From an uncultured Muribaculaceae bacterium (GTDB taxonomy: Bacteria; Bacteroidota; Bacteroidia; Bacteroidales; Muribaculaceae), in contig CAJUIT010000003.1 of assembly GCA_910586565.1 (NCBI GenBank), positions 1 through 64,000 of the forward strand: 64,000 nt of DNA. The letters are read 5' to 3'. The translations under genes were made by a program, and so were the position numbers. The notes beneath the pieces are model-generated. The model saw nothing but the letters and a program-made list of their open reading frames with translations. It ran no database searches and was not told the origin of the DNA. How positions within the stretch are numbered: position 1 is the stretch's first letter; every line of letters starts with the position of its first letter. Positions 1-8,034 of the stretch are shown one piece after another.

Positions 1-59
1 TTGCAAGTAATGTTGCAAGTAATGTTGCAAGTAATGTTGCAAGTAATGTTGCAAGTAAT
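1..59 (+). repeat. 12-bp tandem repeat, about five copies
   Basis: The unit TTGCAAGTAATG repeats head to tail from the first base; the last copy diverges at its final base. Because the unit is 12 bases, copy-number change would keep the reading frame and only lengthen or shorten a VASN linker. The array probably continues to the left of the window. Confidence 0.9.
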
Positions 60-299
60 AGGCGAAGAAATAGAAGGGACTACAAGGAACTGTGTCATCT
101 TGTTACAGAGTTCTGTATAACGTGGAAAACCAGACAAGAAATAGCTATTGCATTAGGATATAAACAAGACTATTTGCGAAATACAGTTTTACCAAGAATG
201 GTCGCACAAGGATATTTAGAAAAATTATATAATAAATCAGCAACAAGCCCAAGTCAAAAATATAGAGCAACATCTAAAAAGATAGCAGACGAAGGATAA
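1..299 (+). CDS. C-terminal end of a winged-helix protein with VASN tandem repeat (partial)
   Basis: The open frame runs in from the left edge (codons start at base 3) and stops at 297-299, giving about 98 residues. It begins with four to five tandem VASN units, each from a 12-base repeat, followed by a basic stretch and a helix-turn-helix-like tail (TRQEIAIALGYKQDYLRNTV) ending in a short Lys-rich segment. In Bacteroidales this layout (short Asn/Val tandem linker then a winged-helix tail) is familiar from the C-termini of Schlafen/AlbA_2-type ATP-binding proteins and some Fic-like regulators; which one cannot be told without the N-terminus. The DNA is strongly AT-rich (21 of 60 G+C in 121-180), unlike the following genes, suggesting acquired DNA. 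Confidence 0.6.
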   Translation, partial: ASNVASNVASNVASNVASNRRRNRRDYKELCHLVTEFCITWKTRQEIAIALGYKQDYLRNTVLPRMVAQGYLEKLYNKSATSPSQKYRATSKKIADEG

Positions 300-335
300 A
301 ATCATATTGTAGACAGGTAAGTATATACTAAAAAA

Positions 336-369
336 GGCTGAGCGGTCGCAATATACGCAATGCTCAGCC
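336..369. terminator. Bidirectional hairpin terminator
   Basis: An 8-bp stem (GGCTGAGC at 336-343 with GCTCAGCC at 362-369) lies between two convergent genes. A run of A before it serves as a U-run for the minus-strand transcript; a T-rich stretch follows on the plus side. Confidence 0.65.
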
Positions 370-407
370 CTTTGATATTCTTTACCGTGATAGGTGTTGA
401 CCGACGA

Positions 408-629
408 TTAGTATTCCTCCTCGTTGAAGAAGAAGTCTTCTTTGGAGGGGTAGTCGGGCCAGATGTCCTCGATGCATTCGTAGGTTTCACCTTCATCTTC
501 TATTTCCTGAAGGTTTTCGATTACCTCAAGGGGTGCGCCCGAACGCTGGGCATAGTCTATGAGTTCCTCGCGGGTTGCGGGCCAGGGTGCGTCTTCAAGC
601 TTGGATGCGAGTTCAAGTGTCCAATACAT
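408..629 (-). CDS. DUF2795 domain-containing small acidic protein
   Basis: This 73-residue acidic protein starts MYWTLELASK and ends in an acidic FFFNEEEY tail. The pattern (WPATREELIDYAQRSG and later IEDIWPDYPSKEDFFF) is very highly conserved across Bacteroidales and is annotated as DUF2795; its function is not established. It is complete, of the usual length, and read as a single gene between the bidirectional terminator at 336-369 and nadK, which lies upstream on the same strand. Confidence 0.88.
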   Translation of the reverse strand: MYWTLELASKLEDAPWPATREELIDYAQRSGAPLEVIENLQEIEDEGETYECIEDIWPDYPSKEDFFFNEEEY

Positions 630-845
630 AGCGGAATAAGCTTTTTTGTTAGGGTGAATTATTGGGGCAATGCGGCGGCGTTGTGTTGCCGCGTGTATGC
701 CGGTTATCGGAATAACGTAGGTGTAGGATAATTATTGTAAGGGTGGGTTTAATTTGGCTCTATTATGAGGGTTTCAAACGTTGTAACCGTGGCTTAAACA
801 TGTTTTTATCAGGGAACTCTGTGTGGGCTCGCGGCGAAAGGGGGA

Positions 846-1733
846 TTATTGCAGGGTGGTGCCGAGGCCGAGTTTGTCGCGCAGTGTGTCGGTGAAGGTG
901 TGGTCGGGCCGATGAATCAGCATCACTCTGTAGGGGGCGCGGGTGAGTCGCAACCGGGTGCCGGTGGTGAGGGCTATGGAGCGGCCGTCGGCGGCCAGGC
1001 GGAAGCTTTTACCGCGGGTTGCCACATTGATGTCGACAACAGAGGTATCGTTGATTACCAGCGGCCTCATCGACAGGGAGTGTGCCGCGATGGGGGAGAG
1101 CACCCATCCCAGCAGGGCGGGGTCGAGAATCGGGCCCCCCACCGAGAGATTATAGGCGGTGCTTCCGGTGGGCGTGGAGATTATGAGCCCGTCGCCCACG
1201 TAGTTGAGCGAGGCGCTGCTGTTTATTACAGCGGCGATTCGCAGCATGGCGGCATTCTCGCCGCGGGTGATTGCAAGCTCGTTGAGGGCAGTGAGCGTTT
1301 GCGTCGGTGCGCCGGGGTGTGAGTCGTCGATGATTTCAACCGACAGCTGGGCGCGTGGTTCAACGGTGTAGCGGCCGGCAAGGAGGAGGTTGTAGATTTC
1401 GTCGGCACGTTCAAAAGTGAATGCCGATAGGTAGCCGAGGTGGCCGGTGTTGATGCCGGCAATGGGGGTTTCGTTGTCGCCAATCCATCGGGCCGTTTTT
1501 AGAAATGCGCCGTCGCCGCCGATGCTGATTGCCATGTCGGCGTTAGGGCGGATACTCAGAGGCAGGTAGTCGATTCCTGCCGCGAAGCGTGGGCCGAGAT
1601 TGTCGGTGAGATATTCCAGAAATGGTTGGGCCATCACAATGTCGTCGCCGCGCTTGATGAGGGTGGTGACGAGCCGGTCGATTTCGTTGAAATGACCATC
1701 TTGATGTCGATTGCCGTTGATAGCTATGCGCAT
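846..1733 (-). CDS. nadK: NAD kinase
   Basis: ATP-dependent phosphorylation of NAD to NADP in the cytoplasm. The 295-residue protein has the GGDG motif at 72-75, the NTGHLGYL segment at 95-102, the conserved NE pair at 151-152 and the GDGLIISTPTGSTAYNLS block at about 180-197, all diagnostic of the family. Length is normal. It lies 37 bases after the shortened CBS-family gene on the same strand and is probably cotranscribed with it; pdxJ diverges on the other side. The CBS-relative/nadK/pdxJ neighbourhood is a conserved Bacteroidales arrangement. Confidence 0.96.
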   Translation of the reverse strand: MRIAINGNRHQDGHFNEIDRLVTTLIKRGDDIVMAQPFLEYLTDNLGPRFAAGIDYLPLSIRPNADMAISIGGDGAFLKTARWIGDNETPIAGINTGHLGYLSAFTFERADEIYNLLLAGRYTVEPRAQLSVEIIDDSHPGAPTQTLTALNELAITRGENAAMLRIAAVINSSASLNYVGDGLIISTPTGSTAYNLSVGGPILDPALLGWVLSPIAAHSLSMRPLVINDTSVVDINVATRGKSFRLAADGRSIALTTGTRLRLTRAPYRVMLIHRPDHTFTDTLRDKLGLGTTLQ

Positions 1734-1770
1734 GGGGGTGTGACGGTTGAGGGTTCTGTGACGAGAGCGG

Positions 1771-2160
1771 TTAGAGTTCGAGATAGTGAAGCAGCTCGTT
1801 CACGCGGGCTATTGCCTCGCTTTGGGCCCGGGGTGAGAGGTCACCGCGGGTGTGAATCACCTCGTAGCCGTAGCGCGCGAGCGACCGGGCAATGCCGTCG
1901 GGGGTGCGGGCGTTGACTGTGAGTGAAATCACGGGGCGCCCTTGCGAGTCGCGCATGCCGGTTACGCTGAGTGCCAGCAATTGCACGTCGCAGTCCTCCA
2001 CGGCTTTGGCTATGGCCGAGGCGCTGTAGTGCTCCGGAGCACAGGCCACAAGGAGCTCACTGCTGTCGGTGCGGTCGGGGAGCAGGGTCTCCAACCGTTC
2101 CAACGGCGCAAGTTCGTTGTTTATGTAGAGTCGCAGGGTGTCGGCGTGGCGGGTGTTCAT
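1771..2160 (-). CDS. Shortened relative of the CBS-domain protein usually next to nadK
   Basis: The protein is about 129 residues from the ATG at 2160 (a longer frame to 2214 would need TTG). Its C-terminal half (ELLVACAPEHYSASAIAKAV onward, ending in a YGYEVIHT-like segment) resembles the C-terminal ACT-like region of the roughly 220-residue CBS-pair protein that precedes nadK in Bacteroides. The N-terminal part here is only about 40 residues (TLRLYINNELAPLERLETLL), so at least one and probably both CBS repeats are missing. There is no frameshift remnant in the 250 bases upstream, so it looks like a stable short version rather than a recent break. Function unknown; an adenylate-sensing role is not supported without the CBS pair. 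Confidence 0.65.
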   Translation of the reverse strand: MNTRHADTLRLYINNELAPLERLETLLPDRTDSSELLVACAPEHYSASAIAKAVEDCDVQLLALSVTGMRDSQGRPVISLTVNARTPDGIARSLARYGYEVIHTRGDLSPRAQSEAIARVNELLHYLEL

Positions 2161-2233
2161 CGGGTTGAGGGGGAGAAAGATGTGGGGAAAATTACTGTCA
2201 AAATCTGTTAACAATTGAAATAAACCCCGTCAA

Positions 2234-2267
2234 TTGGGGCTTCTCTTGAATTTTCTGACTAATTTTG
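2234..2267 (+). promoter_or_regulatory. Candidate promoter for pdxJ operon
   Basis: TTGG at 2234-2237, a 22-base spacer and TAATTTTG at 2260-2267 fit the Bacteroidetes primary sigma pattern (-33 TTTG, -7 TAnnTTTG). It would give an untranslated leader of roughly 200 bases before pdxJ. Confidence 0.5.
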
Positions 2268-2472
2268 TGGGAAAATCTGCTCACAAAGATAGGGATTTTT
2301 CTTCAACCTAAGTGGCTGTTAAATTTTATTTTAATTTCAGGCTTGAAACTGAAAACAATCATAATAAATTCAAGCAGACACGGCGGTTCCTGTTCTTTAT
2401 AACAACGCAGATGTAGTTTGTAGCTGTTCAAATTCCCTGGCTACTTAACAGATTTTTTTCAGTTTTGAAAAA

Positions 2473-3189
2473 ATGACCACAAATCTAAGTGTAAATATCA
2501 ATAAGGTTGCCACGTTGCGCAATGCCCGTGGCGAGAATGTGCCCGATGTGTCGAAAGTTGCCGTTGACTGCGAGCTGTTCGGTGCCGACGGCATCACGGT
2601 GCATCCGCGTCCCGACGAGCGCCACATCCGCCGCGACGACGTGTTCGCGCTTCGTCCGCTGGTGAAAACCGAGTTCAACATCGAGGGTTATCCTTCGCCC
2701 GAATTCATGGATCTCGTGCTGAAAGTGAAGCCCGAACAGGTCACATTGGTGCCCGATGCTCCTGCCGACCTCACTTCGAGCGCCGGATGGGAGGTGGAGC
2801 CAAATCTCGAATTTCTCACCGGCATTGTGGATTCGCTGCGCGAAGCCGGCATCAGAAGCTCCATTTTTGTAGGGACCGATACCGACAATATCCGTCTGGC
2901 GGCCAAAACCGGTGCCGACCGCGTGGAACTCTACACCAAACCCTACGCCGACCTCTATCCCCGCAATCCAGAAGCTGCGGTAGCTCCCTACGTGGAGGCG
3001 TCGCGTGCCGCCCACAAAGCCGGGCTCGGAGTAAATGCCGGCCACGACCTCAACCTCGACAATCTCCGCTACTTCAAGGATAACGTGCCCTATCTCAATG
3101 AGGTTTCGATTGGGCACGCCCTCATCTCCGACGCTCTCTATATGGGGCTCCCCGAGGCTATACGCCGCTACAAAGAGGCGGTTAAATAA
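2473..3189 (+). CDS. pdxJ: Pyridoxine 5'-phosphate synthase
   Basis: Condenses 1-deoxyxylulose-5-phosphate with 3-amino-2-oxopropyl phosphate to pyridoxine 5'-phosphate, the ring-closing step of DXP-dependent vitamin B6 synthesis. The 238-residue TIM barrel shows NINKVATLRNARG at 8-20, the HPRPDERHI loop at 44-52, catalytic Glu71 in the EGYPSPEF segment, and NAGHDLNLDN with His191. The ATG at 2473 gives the usual N-terminus. pdxB, for the same pathway, is also in this window (34.6-35.7 kb). It is followed after about 60 bases by the ExbB-like gene. Confidence 0.97.
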   Translation: MTTNLSVNINKVATLRNARGENVPDVSKVAVDCELFGADGITVHPRPDERHIRRDDVFALRPLVKTEFNIEGYPSPEFMDLVLKVKPEQVTLVPDAPADLTSSAGWEVEPNLEFLTGIVDSLREAGIRSSIFVGTDTDNIRLAAKTGADRVELYTKPYADLYPRNPEAAVAPYVEASRAAHKAGLGVNAGHDLNLDNLRYFKDNVPYLNEVSIGHALISDALYMGLPEAIRRYKEAVK

Positions 3190-3251
3190 CCGCCGCCTGC
3201 GACGCAAACTTTACACTGACAAACCAATTTAACCAACACATACCCTTCGCC

Positions 3252-3923
3252 ATGCTGTTACTCGACGCCGCAGTGAGCGGCACCCCCGTTAGCCACGAAG
3301 TTGAACTTTCACTCTGGGATCTCTGCCTCAAAGGTGGCCCGCTGATGATTGTGCTCGCTGTGCTCTCGTTGATTTCAATCTACATTTTCATTGAGCGCGC
3401 CATCGTAATTAACCGCGCCAACCGCGAGGACGCCACATTCATGAAACGTATCCGCGACTACATTCATGAAGGTGAGATTGAAAGCGCTTTCAATCTCTGC
3501 AAGAAGAACGGCTCACCCTATTCGCGATTGATTGCAAAAGGTATCAGCCGCATCGGCCGCCCCGTCAACGACATTCTGGCAGCCGTTGAGAACACCGGCA
3601 ACATTGAAATCGCCAACCTCTCGAAAGGGTTGCCCTGGCTTGCCACCACAGCCGCCGGCGCCCCCATGCTCGGCTTCCTCGGCACTGTTATCGGCATGGT
3701 GCAGGCATTCTATGCCATTGCTGCCGAAGGGAACTCGGCCAACATCGCCACATTCTCGTCGGGCATCTACACGGCTCTTGTCACCACAGTTGCCGGTTTG
3801 GTTGTGGGCGTGATAGCCCTGTTTGGCTACAACTATCTTGTTGCCCGCATCAACTCGGTGATGAACATGCTCGAATCGAAGTCGATGGAGTTCATGGATC
3901 TCCTCAACGAACCCGCCAATTGA
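3252..3923 (+). CDS. exbB: MotA/TolQ/ExbB family proton channel
   Basis: Inner-membrane proton channel subunit that energises TonB-dependent outer-membrane transport. The 223-residue protein has an N-terminal membrane segment (about 28-50), a long cytoplasmic stretch with the ENTGNIEIANLSKGL motif, and two membrane helices near the C-terminus (about 130-155, with the GAPMLGFLGTVIGMVQAF signature, and 170-195). ExbD and TonB-like genes follow in the same direction, so this is a complete ExbB-ExbD-TonB module. Whether it serves TonB or a Tol-like role cannot be decided from sequence alone, but the TonB-like third gene favours TonB. Confidence 0.93.
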   Translation: MLLLDAAVSGTPVSHEVELSLWDLCLKGGPLMIVLAVLSLISIYIFIERAIVINRANREDATFMKRIRDYIHEGEIESAFNLCKKNGSPYSRLIAKGISRIGRPVNDILAAVENTGNIEIANLSKGLPWLATTAAGAPMLGFLGTVIGMVQAFYAIAAEGNSANIATFSSGIYTALVTTVAGLVVGVIALFGYNYLVARINSVMNMLESKSMEFMDLLNEPAN

Positions 3924-3968
3924 TTCAACACCATCCAATCACGCTAACCACCAAAAAATCAGCGAAAC

Positions 3969-4460
3969 GTGTTAAAACGTCAACACCAAATGATGGCGGC
4001 ATTCTCAATGGCCTCGATGACCGATGTCATTTTCCTGCTGCTCATATTCTTCATGGTAACCTCTACCTTTGTGTTCCCCACAGGGCTTGAGGTGTCGCTT
4101 CCCGAAAGCACACAGCAAAGTGCCGTGAAGCCTTCAACAAGGGTTTATATCGATGCGGAGCGCAACATTTTCGCATCGGCAGGGGAGGAGAAACCTCAGC
4201 CGCTGCAGCTCGATGCGCTCGTCACATTCCTGCAGCTTGCACAGCAGCAGGATTCCACCGGATTTATCGCCCTTTATGCCGACGAGACAGTGCCCTACGG
4301 CAGCATCGTTGAGGTGCTCAATGCCGGTGCACGCAACAACCTCAAGATGGTGCTCGCCACCAAACCTGTGTCGGCGGCAGCCTACGGGGAGACAACTCCG
4401 GCCACGGCAACCGAGGTGACCCCAACTGTTGCCACTGGCGAAACCACAGCCGTGAAATAA
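3969..4460 (+). CDS. exbD: Biopolymer transport protein ExbD/TolR
   Basis: Partner of ExbB in the proton-driven complex. The 163-residue protein uses a GTG start at 3969 (LKRQHQMMAAFSMASMTDV) and has one membrane helix at about 18-36. Asp19, in the MTDVIFLLLIFF segment, matches the essential proton-carrying Asp of ExbD. The periplasmic domain follows, and a Thr/Ala-rich tail (about the last 25 residues) is unusual and probably disordered. It lies 45 bases after exbB and 55 before the TonB-like gene. Confidence 0.92.
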   Translation: MLKRQHQMMAAFSMASMTDVIFLLLIFFMVTSTFVFPTGLEVSLPESTQQSAVKPSTRVYIDAERNIFASAGEEKPQPLQLDALVTFLQLAQQQDSTGFIALYADETVPYGSIVEVLNAGARNNLKMVLATKPVSAAAYGETTPATATEVTPTVATGETTAVK

Positions 4461-4515
4461 CCCTGGCACCGCAAAAAAGTATCTAACCAAAGCATTACCC
4501 TTCCTCACAGCAACG

Positions 4516-5319
4516 ATGCGCAAATCCGACCGCATATATGCCATTGCAGGGGCACTTCTTTTCCACCTGTTGGTTTTGATAGTGTTCCTTTTCACCTACA
4601 TGCAATATCCCCCCGCAGGGGTGGAGGAGTGGCCTCCACAGCCCAACCGCGACATTGTGCTCGAGGAGGTAGAGGATTTGTATGCCTCTGGTGAATTTGT
4701 GAAAACCGGCGACAATTTCGATGAATTGATTCCCGACGACACTCCGGCCCCCTCGTCGGTTCAGGATAATGTGCCCACACAGGATGCTCCCGATGCCCGC
4801 AACGCCGGTGAGGCGGCGACTCAACAAAAAGTGGTGAGCACAGAGCAGCCCTCTCCCGCCAAGGTGGAGAAAAAGAAAACCGGCCCCACCAAAGAGGAAC
4901 TGCAGGCCGAGAAGGAACGTCAGGAAGCCAAGCGTCAGCAGCAGGCCAAAAAGAATGTGGCCCAGGCAACTCAAAAAGCGTTTGGCGGAGGCAAGGGGAA
5001 ATCCACCACCGGTGCAACAGAGGGGAATGCCTCGACCGGTGCAACAACCGGCACTCCCGGCAACGGGTTGAAAGGGCGCACCCTCGAGAGCTGGACAACC
5101 GTGGGGAGCACCAAGCTCGGTGTTATTGTGGTGCGTGTGAAAGTGAGCGCCGACGGCCATGTAACCTCGGCCACCTACGATGCCGCAGCATCATCGGGCC
5201 CCGTGGCAGCCGACGCGGCGATGCGTCAGAACTGCATCAACCGCTCGCGCCAGTGCCGTTTCTCAGTGCTTGAAGGTTCCCCCGTTCAGTCGGGCACCAT
5301 CTCATGGGTGTTCAAGTAA
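4516..5319 (+). CDS. TonB-like energy transducer
   Basis: Transmits inner-membrane proton motive force to outer-membrane transporters. The 267-residue protein has an N-terminal membrane anchor (about 10-32), an acidic/Pro stretch, a Lys/Glu/Gln-rich rod (about 115-150, with KEELQAEKERQEAKRQQQAK), a Gly/Thr linker and a C-terminal domain (about 180-267) with VVRVKVSADGHVTSATYDAA and a final GTISWVFK strand, typical of Bacteroidetes TonB proteins. It closes the pdxJ-exbB-exbD-tonB cluster and is followed by a hairpin terminator. Confidence 0.88.
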   Translation: MRKSDRIYAIAGALLFHLLVLIVFLFTYMQYPPAGVEEWPPQPNRDIVLEEVEDLYASGEFVKTGDNFDELIPDDTPAPSSVQDNVPTQDAPDARNAGEAATQQKVVSTEQPSPAKVEKKKTGPTKEELQAEKERQEAKRQQQAKKNVAQATQKAFGGGKGKSTTGATEGNASTGATTGTPGNGLKGRTLESWTTVGSTKLGVIVVRVKVSADGHVTSATYDAAASSGPVAADAAMRQNCINRSRQCRFSVLEGSPVQSGTISWVFK

Positions 5320-5347
5320 AGGACCGTGTTCGCATATAAAGAATTAA

Positions 5348-5391
5348 CCCCGCTGCAGGGCCTTCATCAGGCCATCAGCGGGGATGTTTTT
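5348..5391. terminator. Hairpin terminator between convergent tonB and nucleoside kinase genes
   Basis: CCCCGCTG at 5348-5355 pairs with CAGCGGGG at 5376-5383; an inner GGCC/GGCC pairing extends it, and a T-run (5387-5391) follows on the plus strand. Confidence 0.75.
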
Positions 5392-5413
5392 ATGTGTGGT
5401 GGTTCGTTTTGCC

Positions 5414-7126
5414 TCAATAATGGAATGAAGAGCCGCCGAGGAATTCGCGCAGCAGCGATGTGGGGGGCACATCTTTTTCGCCGATGCGGCGGAAGTAGCT
5501 CAGGAAGCGGCGCAGGCGGTAGGCTTCGGCATACTCGGGGATGTCGTTGGGCACATCGCGCAGAATCGATTCGCCATACTCTTTCATCACGCCCAGCTCG
5601 AAAATCAGCGACGAGTTGAAAGTGCTGTCGGCATTTTCCTGATAGGGAAATATCCATTTTTCCTCGCCGCGGCGCACGCTCGGCCAGCGGCGGATGCTTT
5701 CTTCGGCCGACGTTCCGCGGTATTTGTAGTCGCGGATGATGCGACGCAGCAGGCGGTTGTCGGTGGTGGGAATCCAGTTGTGGTCGTCGATTGAGAGGGT
5801 TGTGAGCGCCGACACATACACCCTGTATTTCATCCGTTCCTCAATGGCAGCGGTTAGCTCGGGGTTCAGGCCGTGTATTCCTTCGATGAGCAGGATGGAG
5901 TTCTCCTCCAGCTTGAGCGTATTGCCCTTATAGAGGCGTTTTCCCAGCTCGAAACTGTAGGTGGGCATGCTCACCTCCTCGCCGCGCAACAATGCGGCCA
6001 AATCGTTGTTAAATGCGGCCAAATCGAGTGCGTAGAGCGATTCGTAGTCGTAGTCGCCAGTCTCATCGCGCGGGGTGCAGTCGCGGTTTACAAAATAGTT
6101 GTCGAGCGAAATCATTTTCGGCTTGAGCAGGTTTGCCATCAGATAGATGCCGAGGCGCTTTGTGGTGGTGGTTTTTCCCGATGACGAAGGGCCCGCCACA
6201 AGCACCACGCGTGCACCGCCGCTGTGGTAACGGCGGGTGATTTCGTCGGCTATGGCCGCGATTTTCTTGTCGTGGAGCGCCTCTGCCACATTGATGAGGT
6301 CGGCCGAGCGGGTGTGGTCAACGGCCATGTTAAGTTCGCCCACATTGGCAATGCCGATAACCTCGTTGAAATGTTGGTAGTCGACGAATGCCTCATACAT
6401 CTTTTCCTGTGTGACATATTGCGCCGGAACGTCGGGGTTACGACGATCGAAAGCCGTGAGCAGAAAACCCTCTTTGTAGGGGTGAAGGTCGAACACGTCG
6501 AGCACCCCGGTTGATGGAGCAAGCGCGCCGTAGTAGCTGTCGATAACGCCGTCGAGGCGGTAGTAGGTTGTGTAGAGTTCGCGTGTGGTTTCGAGCAGGC
6601 GCACCTTGTCGGAGAGTCCCGAAGCACGGAATTTTTCTATTATGTCGGCTGTGAGCCGTTCTTTCCGTTCAAACGGAACATCGCGCTGTTGAAGCTCGCG
6701 CATGGCCTTTTTGAGGCGTTGTGTAACCGTGGCCATATCGTCGGTGGCAACATGCCGTTCCGTGGTCTTGTCGTCGGCCGCCAAGGGGAAAAGGCGGCAA
6801 TAATATCCGCCGGCGATAGAGTGCTCGATGCGCAGGCGCATGCCCGGATATTCGCGGGTGAGGGCGCAATAGAGCATCATGCAGAGCGACCGCACATACA
6901 CACGTGCGCCCGATGGGGAGCGACGGTCGAGAAATTCCACCATTTTGGGAGCGAAAACCTGATATTGCAAGGGCTCGTTCTTGTTGTTGACCATCGCGCA
7001 GATGGGGCGCATGCCGTCAATGCCGTCAGGCAGGAGCCGTTGGCTGAGTTCGAGCAGGGTTTCTCCGCCGTTGATGGGGACGTATTCTCCTGTGTTTTTA
7101 CAGAATATTTTAAGTGTGGCGCTCAT
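5414..7126 (-). CDS. Nucleoside (uridine-type) kinase with N-terminal TGS/threonyl-tRNA synthetase-like region
   Basis: Predicted cytoplasmic ATP-dependent nucleoside kinase. I start it at the ATG at 7126 (MSATLKIFCKNTGEY), giving 570 residues; the longer frame overlaps the upstream gene and lacks similarity to the family N-terminus. Residues 1 to about 70 look like a TGS-type domain, the middle resembles a threonyl-tRNA synthetase second-additional-domain region, and the P-loop GPSSSGKTT lies near 311, followed by SLDNYFVNRD and LLIEGIHGLN, as in the uridine kinase/phosphoribulokinase superfamily. This architecture is standard for Bacteroidetes and Firmicutes proteins called nucleoside or uridine kinase. 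Substrate not certain. Confidence 0.85.
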   Translation of the reverse strand: MSATLKIFCKNTGEYVPINGGETLLELSQRLLPDGIDGMRPICAMVNNKNEPLQYQVFAPKMVEFLDRRSPSGARVYVRSLCMMLYCALTREYPGMRLRIEHSIAGGYYCRLFPLAADDKTTERHVATDDMATVTQRLKKAMRELQQRDVPFERKERLTADIIEKFRASGLSDKVRLLETTRELYTTYYRLDGVIDSYYGALAPSTGVLDVFDLHPYKEGFLLTAFDRRNPDVPAQYVTQEKMYEAFVDYQHFNEVIGIANVGELNMAVDHTRSADLINVAEALHDKKIAAIADEITRRYHSGGARVVLVAGPSSSGKTTTTKRLGIYLMANLLKPKMISLDNYFVNRDCTPRDETGDYDYESLYALDLAAFNNDLAALLRGEEVSMPTYSFELGKRLYKGNTLKLEENSILLIEGIHGLNPELTAAIEERMKYRVYVSALTTLSIDDHNWIPTTDNRLLRRIIRDYKYRGTSAEESIRRWPSVRRGEEKWIFPYQENADSTFNSSLIFELGVMKEYGESILRDVPNDIPEYAEAYRLRRFLSYFRRIGEKDVPPTSLLREFLGGSSFHY

Positions 7127-7223
7127 AAGTGTCTGTTTAGGTGTAGAAAAATTTTTAGCGCTGCCGCATGGCCGGAGCTGGTTGGTTCTGCCGGTTTGAG
7201 TCGTTTCAGGCTCAAGCAGTTTC

Positions 7224-8000
7224 TTAGAATTTAAGGAACTTTTTAAGCGATGCCTTCCGCTGCTGGTGGCGTTGGAAATTGTCGAACACAGCCAACGCCT
7301 GGGCAAGCGTGGCATCTGCATCTTTGCCGGCTGCTATGGCGTAGGCTTTGGCTATGTCGGCGGTGCAGTCGCGTGAGCAGGATAGAGCTTTGAACATCTG
7401 CATGAGTTTGCGAGGGTCGGTCACACCGAACTCCGTGCGGTTAAGGTCCACGTAATAGAACGTGAAAGTGCCGTCGGGTTGTTCATCGAAAAGAATGTTT
7501 CCGGTTGAAAAATCCTTCATCCACACCCCTGCAGCGTGCAGCCGTGCGATTTCGGCTCCTAATGCTGCAACGAAATCGTTGTAGTTGCGTTTGTCTTCCC
7601 AAAAACGAATGTTGGGGTAGGGGAGCTGGGTGGTGAAATAGTAGCTGCGTGTGAGTTGCAATCCATCATGCACCTCGCTGAAACCCAACGGGAACGGGGT
7701 GTTGAAACCCAATTCAATGAGCCGGTTGGCAAATTCGTAGGAACGTGAAGCTTTGCCGGGGCGGAACCGCGAGTAGATGTAGTTGTTGGGAAACGGGGGG
7801 ATTCTGAAGTCCTTCACATTAACTGTGTGAGCGGCCGAATCGCTGGGAACATCTTGATTATCGATGAAATATAGCTTGTTGCGCGGCCCCTCATAGACAG
7901 CTGTAGCCCCTTCGGGACGCCCGTTGGCGGTGATGTCTGCAATGATTTTTGCAGCTTCGGGGGTAAGCGGGTTGACGGTTATCCGGTGCTTCTCTTTCAT
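7224..8000 (-). CDS. InaA/Kdo-kinase-like small kinase
   Basis: Starting from the ATG at 8000 (MKEKHRITVNPLTPEAAKII), this is a 258-residue protein. Protein-kinase-like catalytic features are visible: Lys162-Asp163 in WMKDFSTGN (catalytic-loop equivalent), Asn168 and a DFG-like VDLNR with Asp185. This matches the lipopolysaccharide kinase (Kdo/WaaP/InaA) superfamily, whose characterised members phosphorylate lipid A core sugars. It lacks an obvious glycine-rich loop. A lipopolysaccharide or cell-envelope sugar substrate is inferred only from the family. It sits 34 bases downstream of the PAP2 gene on the same strand, and an envelope-lipid context would suit both. Confidence 0.75.
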   Translation of the reverse strand: MKEKHRITVNPLTPEAAKIIADITANGRPEGATAVYEGPRNKLYFIDNQDVPSDSAAHTVNVKDFRIPPFPNNYIYSRFRPGKASRSYEFANRLIELGFNTPFPLGFSEVHDGLQLTRSYYFTTQLPYPNIRFWEDKRNYNDFVAALGAEIARLHAAGVWMKDFSTGNILFDEQPDGTFTFYYVDLNRTEFGVTDPRKLMQMFKALSCSRDCTADIAKAYAIAAGKDADATLAQALAVFDNFQRHQQRKASLKKFLKF

Positions 8001-8034
8001 GGCGTAGGGAAAAAATAGGTGACGATGTCGCGAC

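Noticed and set aside
1..59. Tandem repeat as a CRISPR array
   Set aside because: Units are 12 bases with no spacers and encode an in-frame VASN linker.
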